A stretch of DNA of 64,000 nucleotides, taken from the NCBI GenBank assembly GCA_001657325.1, contig LWRO01000008.1, positions 124,001 through 188,000 of the forward strand, written 5' to 3'. This DNA is from Geitlerinema sp. BBD 1991-9 (lineage in GTDB: Bacteria; Cyanobacteriota; Cyanobacteriia; Cyanobacteriales; Geitlerinemataceae). The position numbers were made by a program, and so were the translations under genes. Below, in pieces: positions 1 to 8,448 of this stretch (position 1 is the stretch's first letter; every line of letters begins with the position of its first letter). The notes beneath the pieces are model-generated. The model was not told where the DNA came from and ran no database searches. It saw only the letters and a program-made list of their open reading frames with translations.

Positions 1-31
1 TCACTTCTCACACTTCACTCTTCACGGTCAA

Positions 32-1294
32 TTAGCCCATGATATTTTTAAAAAACGAGATCGTGTCTTTTAATGCCGCAACAAATCGATCGATCTCTTC
101 TCGAGTATTGTAAAAATACAAACTCGCCCGCGCCGTTGAAGATTGCCCTAAAATTTTATGCAACGGTTGCGTGCAGTGATGCCCCGTGCGAATGGCAATT
201 CCCGCCTCGTCCAACAGTGCAGAAAGGTCGTTGGCATGAACGTCAGCGGAAGTAAATGCCACCAAAGCCGCCCGTCCGCTGCCATCCGCCTGGGGTTTCG
301 GCCCGTACATCGTAATTCCCGGAACCGAAGCCATCTTCTCGAACAAATACCGACACAACTCGTGTTCGTACTGGGCAATTTTATCCATGCCGAGACTTGT
401 TAAATAATCCACCGCCGCACCGAGGGCAATGGCTTCGCCAATGGCAGGTGTTCCCGCCTCGAACTTATGAGGCAGTTCCGCATACGTCGAAGACTCTAAA
501 TCCACCTCAGCGATCATCTCACCGCCCCCCAAAAATGGCGGCATCGCCTCCAATATATCGAGTTTGCCATATAAGAAACCGATGCCCGTTGGCGCACACA
601 TCTTATGTCCCGACGCAACGAGCCAATCACAGCCGATCTCGCGCACGTCAACGTTCATGTGCGGTACGCTTTGACAGGCATCGATTAGAACCTTGGCACC
701 TCGCTGATGTGCTAGTTCGGTAATTTCCCGAACGGGATTAATGCAGCCGAGGGCGTTAGAAACGTGAACCACAGAAACCAGTTTTGTTTTATCCGACAGC
801 AGCGTTTGATACTGCTCGAAATCAAATTCTTGCGTTTCCGTCAGTTCGACAAACTTCAAAACTGCACCCGTGCGTTGTGCCACGAACTGCCAAGGAACGA
901 GGTTGCTGTGGTGTTCCATGACCGAAAGAATAATTTCATCTCCCGGTTTTAGGGTGTTCGTTCCCCAGGAATAGGCGACTAAGTTAATGGCTTCGCTGGC
1001 ATTGCGAGTGAAGATGATTTCGTTGCGGGAAGCCGCGTTGACGAAGGCCGCGACTTTATCCCGCGTCGCTTCGTAGCTTTCAGTCGCGCGAACGCTCAGG
1101 GTGTGAACGCCTCGGTGAACGTTGGAGTTGTCGTGTTGGTAGTATCGATCGAGGGCTTCGATGACAGCCTGTGGTTTTTGAGCCGTTGCTGCGTTATCGA
1201 GATAAACCAAGGGTTTTCCGTGAACCTCCTGATGCAAAATCGGGAAGTCGTCGCGGACTCGATCGGCAAGGGTTTTTTCGGTGGCAAGAGTCAT
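32..1294 (-). CDS. sufS: Cysteine desulfurase SufS
   Basis: 420-aa PLP-dependent group II cysteine desulfurase, which takes sulfur from L-cysteine as an enzyme persulfide for Fe-S cluster assembly in the cytoplasm. The PLP lysine is K231 in the [11 protein letters not shown] motif, and the persulfide cysteine is C374 in [11 protein letters not shown]; both match SufS/CsdA rather than the group I NifS/IscS layout. Length is normal for the family. It is the last gene of the leftward sufB-C-D-S group, 93 bp after sufD. No SufE or SufU is visible next to it, so its sulfur-transfer partner must be elsewhere. Confidence 0.95.
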   Translation of the reverse strand: MTLATEKTLADRVRDDFPILHQEVHGKPLVYLDNAATAQKPQAVIEALDRYYQHDNSNVHRGVHTLSVRATESYEATRDKVAAFVNAASRNEIIFTRNASEAINLVAYSWGTNTLKPGDEIILSVMEHHSNLVPWQFVAQRTGAVLKFVELTETQEFDFEQYQTLLSDKTKLVSVVHVSNALGCINPVREITELAHQRGAKVLIDACQSVPHMNVDVREIGCDWLVASGHKMCAPTGIGFLYGKLDILEAMPPFLGGGEMIAEVDLESSTYAELPHKFEAGTPAIGEAIALGAAVDYLTSLGMDKIAQYEHELCRYLFEKMASVPGITMYGPKPQADGSGRAALVAFTSADVHANDLSALLDEAGIAIRTGHHCTQPLHKILGQSSTARASLYFYNTREEIDRFVAALKDTISFFKNIMG

Positions 1295-1387
1295 GTTTGG
1301 GCTTCGGCGCAGGAATTTTGCGTTCTACATTGTCAGACTACAGTTTCAGATTAGCGAGAAAAGGGACCTGTTCCTACTATTTCGACG

Positions 1388-2722
1388 CTATAATTCGACC
1401 CGACACGCCACACATTGCGCCATCGTTTTTTGCAGGGAGGCAACGGGAACGTCTTGCAGGATTTCGGCAGCGAAGGCATCGACGAGTAAGTTTTCGCTCG
1501 TGGCTTTGTCTAAGCCGCGACTTTGCAGGTAAAACACTTCGTCCGCTTCGAGTTGACTCACAGTTGCCCCGTGGCTGCACTTGACGTTATCGGCGACGAT
1601 CTCCAATTGCGGTTTGGTGTTGACTCGCGCCTTTGGAGACAGCAGTAGGTTTCGGTTGAGTTGGTTGGCGTTCGTCATCTGCGCTGCTTGGGGAACGACG
1701 ATGCGACCGTTGAAGACAGCGTGTGCTTTGTGGTCTACGATGCACTTGTGAAGCTGATTCGTCGTCCCGTTGGGGTGGTTGTGGACGATCGTGCTGTGCG
1801 TGTCTGCAACCTGGGTTTTCCCGATGAGGGTCAATCCGTTTAGGTTGGTATCAGTACCCTCTCCAACGTGAAAAACCTCGAGATTGTGTCGGGACAGTTT
1901 CGCCCCCAAGGTTAAAGCCGTGCAGCGATAGCGACTGTTCCGCGCTTGGGTGACAGCAGTTTTACCAATGTGAAAGGCGGTACCGTTGTCTCGTTGCAGG
2001 CGAGCGTGGTTGACTTCGGCGTTTTCGTGCAGCCAAACTTCGGTGACGGCGTTGGAGAAGTAGGGAATGCCACCCGAATCGGGACAGCCTTCGGTGGTGA
2101 CGATATATTCTTCAATGAGGGTGAGGCTACTGTTGGTTTCGGCGACGACTAAACAACGGGGCTGTACGATCGAAGCTTTGGCTCTCGCTGCGGCGACGAA
2201 CATCACTTGCAGCGGGGTTTCAACGATTTTTCCCCGTGGCACCCAAACGATCGAAACGTCTTGTAAGCTCGCAGTATTCAACGCGGTGAAGACTTCTTCA
2301 TATCCGGGTTGCTGTGCTAAATACTGGCCGAGTTGAGCTTTTCGATCGTCGGGGAGTTCGGCGATACTTCCAGCAAACACACCGTCTGGCAACGCCCGAA
2401 CGTCCGACAGGCTCTTCGCGTAAACCCCGTTGACGAAAACGAGGCGACTGTTTGGGGCTTCGGGAAGTTTACACGTTTCGATTTGCGACTCGCTGAGTTC
2501 GACGAACGGCGCAGCGTGGAACTCGACATCGAAGAGTGGCGATAAATCGGTAAATCGCCAAGCTTCGTCTCGTGTAGTGGGAATGGCGAGTTCGCGAACC
2601 CAGGCTTCGGCTCGATCGCGAATGGATTCGAGAACGTCGCTTTGTTCGGTTAACCCCGGTCGCAGTTGCAACAATTGAGTTAAAGCAGACACTTGCTGTT
2701 TGGAAACGGTTTCGGTACTCAT
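1388..2722 (-). CDS. sufD: Fe-S cluster assembly protein SufD
   Basis: 444-aa SufD subunit of the SufBC2D scaffold complex on which Fe-S clusters are built. The C-terminal half carries the SufB/SufD-type beta-helix core, for example the run [20 protein letters not shown] with the conserved SHGA and the RG(L/I) segment that follows. The ATG at 2722 overlaps the sufC stop by ATGA, a translational-coupling arrangement that fixes the start. It sits in the order B-C-D-S typical of cyanobacteria. It is weakly conserved at its N terminus, as usual for SufD. Confidence 0.95.
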   Translation of the reverse strand: MSTETVSKQQVSALTQLLQLRPGLTEQSDVLESIRDRAEAWVRELAIPTTRDEAWRFTDLSPLFDVEFHAAPFVELSESQIETCKLPEAPNSRLVFVNGVYAKSLSDVRALPDGVFAGSIAELPDDRKAQLGQYLAQQPGYEEVFTALNTASLQDVSIVWVPRGKIVETPLQVMFVAAARAKASIVQPRCLVVAETNSSLTLIEEYIVTTEGCPDSGGIPYFSNAVTEVWLHENAEVNHARLQRDNGTAFHIGKTAVTQARNSRYRCTALTLGAKLSRHNLEVFHVGEGTDTNLNGLTLIGKTQVADTHSTIVHNHPNGTTNQLHKCIVDHKAHAVFNGRIVVPQAAQMTNANQLNRNLLLSPKARVNTKPQLEIVADNVKCSHGATVSQLEADEVFYLQSRGLDKATSENLLVDAFAAEILQDVPVASLQKTMAQCVACRVEL

Positions 2723-3507
2723 GACACCCCCACAGTTGCAAATTGTTCGATCGCCCAGTCGTAACCCTCTTCTTCGAGTTTGAGGGCGAGTTCTTTGTCG
2801 CCACTGGTGATGATGCGTCCGTCGTACATCACGTGGACGAAGTCAGGAACGATGTAATCGAGCAATCGTTGATAGTGGGTAATCATCAACGTGCAGTTGT
2901 CGGGTGTGGCGAGTTGGTTGACTCCGTTGGCGACAATTTTCAGTGCGTCGATATCCAAACCGGAGTCAGTTTCGTCGAGAATGGCAAGACTGGGTTCGAG
3001 GAGTGCCATCTGTAGGATTTCGTTCCGTTTTTTCTCGCCACCGGAGAAGCCTTCGTTGACGCTGCGGTTGAGAAATTCGGCTTTCATTTTCACCACATCG
3101 AGTTTTTCTTCGACGAGGTCTTCAAAATCGAAAGTATCGAGTTCTTCGAGTCCTTTGGCTTTGCGATGGGAGTTGTAGGCGACCCTCAGAAAGTCGAGGT
3201 TGCTGACTCCAGGAATTTCGATGGGATATTGGAAGGCAAGGAACACACCAGCAGTTGCTCGATCGTGGGCTTCGAGTTCGAGGAGGTTTTGCCCTTTGTA
3301 AACGATTTCGCCCCCGGTGACTTCGTAGCTGGGATGTCCGGCGAGAATTTTTGAGAAGGTGCTTTTACCAGAACCGTTCGGCCCCATGATGGCGTGGACT
3401 TCGCCGGCTTTAATTTCGAGGTTCAGGCCTTTGAGGATTTGGGTTCCCTCAACATTGGCGGTGAGGTTCTGGACGGATAGGATGACTTCGCTGTTTTCGA
3501 CGATCAT
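2719..3507 (-). CDS. sufC: Fe-S cluster assembly ATPase SufC
   Basis: 262-aa ABC-type ATPase that powers the soluble SufBC2D scaffold. Visible motifs: Walker [10 protein letters not shown] at residues 42-50, the signature region [11 protein letters not shown], and Walker B ending [12 protein letters not shown], in which the ETDSGLD form is typical of SufC. There are no transmembrane segments, in keeping with a cytoplasmic role. The start ATG at 3507 is followed by [10 protein letters not shown]. It overlaps sufD by 4 bp but is separated from sufB by about 350 bp holding a repeat, so the operon may be read through that insertion or have a second promoter. Confidence 0.96.
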   Translation of the reverse strand: MIVENSEVILSVQNLTANVEGTQILKGLNLEIKAGEVHAIMGPNGSGKSTFSKILAGHPSYEVTGGEIVYKGQNLLELEAHDRATAGVFLAFQYPIEIPGVSNLDFLRVAYNSHRKAKGLEELDTFDFEDLVEEKLDVVKMKAEFLNRSVNEGFSGGEKKRNEILQMALLEPSLAILDETDSGLDIDALKIVANGVNQLATPDNCTLMITHYQRLLDYIVPDFVHVMYDGRIITSGDKELALKLEEEGYDWAIEQFATVGVS

Positions 3508-3646
3508 GGGTTTGGAATGAGATTCGAGCGTGATGTTAAATTCAAAAAACTGGTTGGATAGGCTTTAGCCTTGAGAAATGAAGGTGTTCTTAGCTAAGCT
3601 TTTATAGTGAATTTCACAACTAATTTAATAGTTCGAGTTTTGCGTA

Positions 3647-3845
3647 GGGTGTGTTACGGCGGCACACCAAGTTTCGCTAAATTCCCCCAACTGAACATCC
3701 ACCGTAACGCACCGATGGTTGGGTTTTAACCAATCACCAACACAAAATTTCAACGAAATTGCATTGGCTCTTGGATGGGTGCGTAACGGCGGATTTACCA
3801 TTTTCGGGTTCAATTCCGTCCATTTCTCGCCACCGTTACACACCC
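3647..3845. repeat. Nested inverted repeat between sufB and sufC
   Basis: A roughly 200-bp non-coding insert has outer arms GGGTGTGTTACGGCGGC (3647-3663) and GCCACCGTTACACACCC (3829-3845), complementary at 15 of 17 positions. Inner arms lie at 3699-3713 and 3778-3792, again of the form GGTGCGTAACGG. The layout suggests a miniature palindromic element. No target duplication is obvious. A related GCGTAACGCACC core occurs near 48997. Confidence 0.6.
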
Positions 3846-3856
3846 GACCGGGACAA

Positions 3857-5296
3857 TTAACCCACAGCTCCCTCGAGTTTCAAGCTCAGCAACTTGTCCG
3901 CTTCCGCTGCAAACTCCATCGGCAACTCATTGAAGACATCCTTGCAGAATCCACTGATAATCATGGAAACCGCATCTTCTTCAGAGATACCCCGTTGCGC
4001 GAAGTAGAATAGCTGATCTTCACCAATTTTGGAAGTCGAGGCTTCGTGTTCCACTTTCGCCGTGTTGTTACTCACGTCGATGTACGGGAACGTGTTCGCT
4101 TCGGCATTGTCCCCAATCAACATCGAGTCGCACTGAGAATAATTCCGCGCTCCCGTTGCTTTGGGACTCATTTTCACCAAGCCGCGATAGCTGTTTTTCG
4201 ACTTCCCAGCCGAAATCCCTTTCGAGATAATCGTACTTTTGGTGTTTTTCCCAACGTGAACCATTTTGGTACCGGTGTCGGCTTGCTGGTAGTTGTTGGT
4301 GAGCGCAACTGAGTAAAACTCGCCGACGGAATTCTCACCCACTAACACGCAACTGGGATATTTCCAAGTAATAGCAGATCCCGTTTCAACCTGCGTCCAA
4401 GAAATCTTGGAGTTTTTCCCTTTGCACAAGCCGCGTTTGGTGACGAAGTTGTAAATGCCACCTTTGCCGTTTTCGTCTCCCGCAAACCAGTTTTGAACGG
4501 TGGAGTATTTAATCTCGGCATTGTCGAGAACCACCAATTCCACAACGGCGGCGTGAAGCTGGTTGGTGTCGAACATCGGTGCGGTGCAACCTTCGAGATA
4601 GGTGACAGAAGCACCTTCTTCGGCGACGATGAGGGTGCGCTCGAACTGCCCCGATTCGCCGTTGTTAATCCGGAAATAGGTGGATAAGTCCATCGGACAT
4701 TTCACACCTTTGGGGACGAAGACGAAAGAACCGTCGCTGAAGACAGCAGAGTTGAGTGCGGCGAAGTAGTTGTCGCCCACAGGAACGACGCTGCCGAGGT
4801 ATTTTTGTACTAACTCGGGGTGTTCTTGCAATGCTTCGGAAATCGAGCAGAAGATCACACCCGCTTCAGCGAGTTTTTCTTTAAACGTCGTGGCGACGGA
4901 GACACTGTCGAAGATCGCGTCAACTGCGACGTTCGCCAACCGCTTTTGTTCGGACAGCGGAATTCCCAGTTTCTCGAAAGTATCGAGTAAGGTGGGATCG
5001 ACTTCATCGAGGCTTTTCTTTTTCTCGCCTTTAACTTTTGGTGCGGAGTAGTAAACGATGTCCTGGTAGTCGATTGGCGGATAGTTGACGTGAGGCCAGT
5101 TGGGTTCTTCCATCTTCAGCCATTGGCGATAGGCTTTGAGACGGAACTCCAGCATGAAGTCTGGCTCGTTCTTTTTGGCTGAAATCAGGCGAATAACGTC
5201 TTCGTTTAAGCCACGTGGGATCGTGTCGGCTTCAATGTCGGTGACGAAACCGTATTTGTAGGGTTGGCTGACTAGGCTTTTAACTGTCGCGCTCAT
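3857..5296 (-). CDS. sufB: Fe-S cluster assembly protein SufB
   Basis: 479-aa SufB, the main scaffold subunit of SufBC2D. The long conserved blocks are intact: [35 protein letters not shown] and the C-terminal [20 protein letters not shown]. The cysteine of EGCTAP corresponds to the residue implicated in persulfide acceptance in studied SufB proteins. Length is normal and the ATG at 5296 gives the expected N terminus (MSATVKSL). It lies about 60 bp after ftrC on the same strand, so both are probably transcribed from the SufR-controlled promoter around 5750-5800. Confidence 0.97.
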   Translation of the reverse strand: MSATVKSLVSQPYKYGFVTDIEADTIPRGLNEDVIRLISAKKNEPDFMLEFRLKAYRQWLKMEEPNWPHVNYPPIDYQDIVYYSAPKVKGEKKKSLDEVDPTLLDTFEKLGIPLSEQKRLANVAVDAIFDSVSVATTFKEKLAEAGVIFCSISEALQEHPELVQKYLGSVVPVGDNYFAALNSAVFSDGSFVFVPKGVKCPMDLSTYFRINNGESGQFERTLIVAEEGASVTYLEGCTAPMFDTNQLHAAVVELVVLDNAEIKYSTVQNWFAGDENGKGGIYNFVTKRGLCKGKNSKISWTQVETGSAITWKYPSCVLVGENSVGEFYSVALTNNYQQADTGTKMVHVGKNTKSTIISKGISAGKSKNSYRGLVKMSPKATGARNYSQCDSMLIGDNAEANTFPYIDVSNNTAKVEHEASTSKIGEDQLFYFAQRGISEEDAVSMIISGFCKDVFNELPMEFAAEADKLLSLKLEGAVG

Positions 5297-5356
5297 CGAT
5301 CGACTCTCTCTGATGCGGAATAGGATTGGGAAGTTAGAACGTTTAAAGTTAAAACT

Positions 5357-5722
5357 TTAGCTGTATTGATTGGTCGTCGATCGAATGTCTTCGATCGAAA
5401 TCTCTTGCTTGTCTCCGGCGAAGTCGTCGTCTGGCTTGAGGAACAACATGCAGTGACACTCTTTACGTTCCCGCATCGGTACACAGGGACAGTTCCAATA
5501 GGTCGACTTGACTTCGGCTTCCTTATCTTCGTAGTGACGACAGGGACACAGCGGCGCACTCAACTCGTCCTTATGCTTGGCTAACCCTTCGATGACAACG
5601 GCGGTAATGCTTAAGTCCGAGCAGAAATAGGTTCCGGTGCGCTTGGCGTATTGCTCGGAAAACTTCCGCATGGCTTCTAAATTCTTTTCGGTCGCCTGCT
5701 GGGGACTCGTTTGTGCATTCAT
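5357..5722 (-). CDS. ftrC: Ferredoxin-thioredoxin reductase, catalytic (beta) chain
   Basis: 121-aa catalytic subunit of ferredoxin-thioredoxin reductase, which passes electrons from photosynthetic ferredoxin to thioredoxin disulfides. The family signature CPC-x16-CPC-x8-CHC is exact, and the cysteine in TYFCSDLS completes the 4Fe-4S site and redox disulfide. The variable subunit (ftrV) is not in this window. Unusually, it is the first gene downstream of the sufR-suf divergent promoter and reads into sufB, so its expression should follow Fe-S cluster status. That co-regulation is inference from position. Confidence 0.95.
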   Translation of the reverse strand: MNAQTSPQQATEKNLEAMRKFSEQYAKRTGTYFCSDLSITAVVIEGLAKHKDELSAPLCPCRHYEDKEAEVKSTYWNCPCVPMRERKECHCMLFLKPDDDFAGDKQEISIEDIRSTTNQYS

Positions 5723-5767
5723 ATGACAACTCGATCGAACAACTTCTGTCTATAATAGAGTGAAAAG

Positions 5768-5781
5768 CAACAGGGCTGTTG
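5768..5781. promoter_or_regulatory. SufR operator, site 1 (exact CAAC-N6-GTTG)
   Basis: CAAC-AGGGCT-GTTG lies about 50 bp upstream of the ftrC start and just upstream of a TATTAT-like -10 on the minus strand (around 5750). The CAAC-N6-GTTG palindrome is the published recognition element of cyanobacterial SufR. A bound dimer here would cover the -35 region of the ftrC-suf promoter. Confidence 0.8.
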
Positions 5782-5810
5782 TTTATCTCCTTACTTGTAG
5801 GGTACTTTAG

Positions 5811-5824
5811 CAATGTCCCTGTTG
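5811..5824. promoter_or_regulatory. SufR operator, site 2 (one mismatch)
   Basis: CAAT-GTCCCT-GTTG matches the SufR element at seven of eight fixed positions, 43 bp from site 1. It overlaps the probable -35 region of sufR, which fits autoregulation and the two-site layout described for SufR. Confidence 0.6.
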
Positions 5825-5847
5825 TCAAAGTCAAAATCGATAATTTC

Positions 5848-5853
5848 TATAAT
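5848..5853 (+). promoter_or_regulatory. Predicted -10 box of sufR
   Basis: A perfect TATAAT, with TTGTCA at 5822-5827 as a possible -35 (20-bp spacing, longer than ideal). It would place the transcript start about 20 nt before the ATG at 5883. Confidence 0.5.
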
Positions 5854-5882
5854 ACGCTGCTGCACTGGGTTTGGTGATAACC

Positions 5883-6548
5883 ATGACGAGGGCGACTACT
5901 CAGCATACTTCCACGAAAGGCGACATTCTGCAATACTTGCTCAAGCAAGGGCAAGCTAAGGCGCAGACCTTAGCCGAGGTGCTGAAAATCAGCCCTCAGG
6001 CCATCCGCCGACATCTCAAGGACTTAGAAGGGGAAGGACTCATTCAGCATCGCTCAGTTCAAGCGGGGATGGGTCGTCCTCAACATCTATACGAGCTGAC
6101 CAGTGCGGGACGAGATCGCTTCCCCAGTCACTACGACGAATTTGCCGTTTCGTTGCTCGATACCTTAGTGGAAACAGTCGGGCGAGATCGAACGGGCGAG
6201 GTTCTCGGGAAGCAGTGGGAACGCAAGGCGGAGTTCTACCGAGAACAACTCGGTCAAGCGTCTCTGCACGATCGAGTTTTGAATTTAGTGGCGCTACGAC
6301 GCGCCGAAGGCTATATGGCAGAGTTGGTCGAACTCGAATCGGAAACCCAAGCTGACAGTTTGCCAAGCTTTGTCATTGCCGAATACAATTGTGCGATTTC
6401 CAATGTCGCCGAATCGTTCCCGAGTGTCTGCGGTCACGAGTTGCAAATGTTCGCGCAGGCGTTACCCGATTGTCACGTCAAACGCACGCACTGGATGATT
6501 AACGGTGAAAATCGCTGTGGTTATCTCATTCGATCGAAAGGCAGCTAG
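5883..6548 (+). CDS. sufR: Fe-S sensing repressor SufR
   Basis: 221-aa DeoR-type transcriptional regulator that represses suf genes when it carries an Fe-S cluster. The N-terminal winged helix-turn-helix spans about residues 10-70 (KISPQAIRRHLKDLEGEGLI). The C terminus has the diagnostic cysteine spacing C-x12-C-x13-C-x14-C, exact here, which ligates the cluster. It is divergent from ftrC-sufBCDS across a region with one exact and one near-exact SufR operator. The ATG at 5883 is preferred to in-frame TTG/GTG codons at 5871 and 5874 because it follows the promoter at a sensible distance and gives the normal family length. Confidence 0.96.
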   Translation: MTRATTQHTSTKGDILQYLLKQGQAKAQTLAEVLKISPQAIRRHLKDLEGEGLIQHRSVQAGMGRPQHLYELTSAGRDRFPSHYDEFAVSLLDTLVETVGRDRTGEVLGKQWERKAEFYREQLGQASLHDRVLNLVALRRAEGYMAELVELESETQADSLPSFVIAEYNCAISNVAESFPSVCGHELQMFAQALPDCHVKRTHWMINGENRCGYLIRSKGS

Positions 6549-6790
6549 CGTAAGACAACTAGCAACAGACTGTTGAAGTGCGATCGAGTGTTGATGGAGC
6601 GACAAACGCGAGTTCACCTCGATCGGTTCGCCGTGGTAACAGATCCCCTAGCCCCCTCAGCAAAGAGAGGTTCGGGCATAGGGGAGTCCCAACCAGTCTG
6701 TTACCCTTGGCAGATGCTGCGATTAACCGTCTCTAGAACGGATATTCGCTCTCCTCGAACTCACGCTCGTTCGAGTTGTTGCATTCCAAT

Positions 6791-7030
6791 CTACTTAGAC
6801 GCGCCAACGAGTTGGAAACCATCGCACGACATCACGGGAGATTCGAGCTGACCGTTGAGAGCGCAAGCTTTGTTGACACACATAGAGCAGTTTGCAGTGC
6901 GGTAGCTGCTGCACATGGTCACGGGAGAGTTGTCAGAGCCGCTCAACGGGCAGTTAAGTGTCAAGCAGCTTTGGCAATCGGCGACTTGTAGTTGTTGCGG
7001 TTGGACTTCACGAGTTGTTGTTGTAGCCAT
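6791..7030 (-). CDS. Small eight-cysteine two-repeat protein, unknown function
   Basis: 79-aa protein whose cysteines fall at 19, 22, 27, 40 and 48, 51, 56, 69, that is C-x2-C-x4-C-x12-C twice in a row. Each repeat also shares an L-x-G-x3-SPV segment (residues 29-37 and 58-66), so the protein is an internal duplication of a four-cysteine unit. There is no signal peptide or membrane segment; a metal-binding or redox role is possible but is inference. A GAGGGA Shine-Dalgarno sequence precedes the ATG. I do not recognise the family. A second, frameshifted copy lies just upstream on the same strand. Its position next to the suf region is suggestive only. Confidence 0.7.
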   Translation of the reverse strand: MATTTTREVQPQQLQVADCQSCLTLNCPLSGSDNSPVTMCSSYRTANCSMCVNKACALNGQLESPVMSCDGFQLVGASK

Positions 7031-7105
7031 GATTCCCTCTAATTTAGGCTTTTGATTTCTTTATTTCTGGCAAACTATTCAGGTTAAACGTTTGGGTTTC
7101 CCGAC

Positions 7106-7341
7106 CTAGTTGGACGCGCTAATCATTTGGAAACCGTCGCACGACATCACGGGAGATTCGAGCTGACCGTTGAGAGCGCAAGCTTTGTTAACGCACATGG
7201 AGCAGTTTGCGGTGCGGTAGCTGCTGCACGTGGTCACGGGAGAGTTGTCAGAAGCGCTCAGCGGGCAGTTGAGCGTCAGGCAACCTTGGCAGTCGGCTGC
7301 AGTTGTTGCGGTTGGACTTCGCGAACAGTTGTAGTAGCCAT
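7106..7341 (-). pseudogene. Frameshifted second copy of the eight-cysteine protein
   Basis: A tandem paralogue of the 6791-7030 gene. The ATG at 7339-7341 with a GGAGAG Shine-Dalgarno starts MATTTVREVQPQQLQ, but 4 nt are missing relative to copy 1 right after, so frame 0 ends at a TGA seven codons on. Beyond the deletion the shifted frame keeps all eight cysteines and the SPV motifs to a TAG at 7106-7108, ending MISASN. No start codon exists in the shifted frame between its own upstream stop and the cysteines. The good conservation after the lesion points to a recent mutation, a sequencing error, or recoding. Confidence 0.75.
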
Positions 7342-7766
7342 ATTTCTCTCCAGGGTAGGCACTTTAACGACTAGTCGAAAAACATTCAAACTAAGGAGCT
7401 GTGGGGCGATTGGGATGTAATGTCAATCGCCTGTCCCGGCGTTTTTCTTCTAGCTGTTCTCACCCTACCATTCTCAAAAAGACCTGTCTATTGACTGTCA
7501 ACAAGCTTCTCCTGCTGCGAATTCTCAACAAGCTCGAGACGCAACTGGCTCAACTCGAGATGTCAGGAGTCATTGACTTGACAAGAACCGCTAACCACCG
7601 AAGCCCTCAATCGCTTCAAATAGCATTTAATGTCAATTAATCGAAATAAATCTTTACATCTTGGATGAAATTCCAACGATCGAGGGAGAGATGTAAAGCA
7701 ACGACAACGTCTCCGTCGAGATCGAAGGGAGTGCGATAGGATATTTCTGACGCTCAACGCCTTATC
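7342..7766. other. Intergenic stretch without a recognised gene
   Basis: About 425 bp between the leader of the cysteine-rich pseudogene and the next rightward gene. It should hold the promoters for both directions. I see no convincing ORF, RNA or strong hairpin in it. Confidence 0.5.
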
Positions 7767-8162
7767 ATGACGGACGATCGACCGATGACCGTGGAATTTC
7801 TCCAACCGGAAGAAGCGGCGCAAGTCAACGCAGCACTTTTGTCTTCCCAGGAGAAGTTTTTAGTTCGGGTGACGATCTACGGACTTCGATCGCTGCGGCA
7901 AATTTCCGAGGAAACGGGATTGAAGATCGAAGCGATTACCCCCGATCTCGTTGCCTCGTGGATACAGAGAGATCCGAGTATTCACCAACAAGTCGAAGTC
8001 GATGCGAACTTTGCCACGTTCTTCAGCAATCTCGTCGTGTCTTCGATTCAACCGCTGCGCCAGATATCCGAAGAAAATAACACGGCAATTTCGGAACTGA
8101 CGGTCGAACAGGTTATCGCTTGGTACGAACGGCAAGCCAAGCGGCGTGTTGAACAAAAATAG
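7767..8162 (+). CDS. Conserved small protein with two repeats, unknown function
   Basis: 131-aa soluble, acidic protein. It contains an internal duplication: residues about 33-70 (LRQISEETGLKIEAITPDLV...W) and about 91-125 (LRQISEENNTAISELTVEQV...W) share an LRQISEE-x-I-x-LT/ITP-V-W pattern. No signal peptide, membrane segment or catalytic motif is visible. The family is not named here because I do not recognise it with certainty. The gene ends 10 bp before a strong hairpin and stands alone upstream of the iron transporter gene. Confidence 0.75.
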   Translation: MTDDRPMTVEFLQPEEAAQVNAALLSSQEKFLVRVTIYGLRSLRQISEETGLKIEAITPDLVASWIQRDPSIHQQVEVDANFATFFSNLVVSSIQPLRQISEENNTAISELTVEQVIAWYERQAKRRVEQK

Positions 8163-8172
8163 CGACGCATTC

Positions 8173-8199
8173 CCCCACCTCGCCTTCGGCGAGGTGGGG
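8173..8199. terminator. Strong hairpin after the repeat protein gene
   Basis: A perfect 12-bp stem, CCCCACCTCGCC / GGCGAGGTGGGG, closes on a TTC loop just after the stop at 8162. There is no T-tract, so it may be a REP-like hairpin or RNA-stabilising element rather than a classical terminator. Confidence 0.5.
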
Positions 8200-8325
8200 A
8201 GAGCTTCATACAACATAGCCCGAAAATCGATCGTCTGTTAGAAAGCGTCTGCGAAAAAGAGTCTGTTGGAAAGTGTTCGCGTCTCCAGACCCGATGTGGT
8301 GAAATGACATTCTGTTTTGCATCAT

Positions 8326-8348
8326 TTATTGCAATAGTATTGCAATAA
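8326..8348. promoter_or_regulatory. 23-bp perfect palindrome upstream of the iron-binding protein gene
   Basis: TTATTGCAATA-G-TATTGCAATAA is a perfect 11-1-11 inverted repeat about 100 bp before the futA ATG. Its 7-1-7 symmetry and A+T-rich character resemble Fur operators, though the half-site TGCAATA differs from the classical TGATAAT. A Fur or other iron-responsive repressor site is the best guess. Confidence 0.55.
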
Positions 8349-8448
8349 GTGGCGTTCGGCGATAAAGTAAGGTTTTGTTTTGAGTGTTATTCGTTCGGGC
8401 TGAGTCGAGAAATCGATCGAGCCTTTAATTGAAAAAGATTACAGACAA

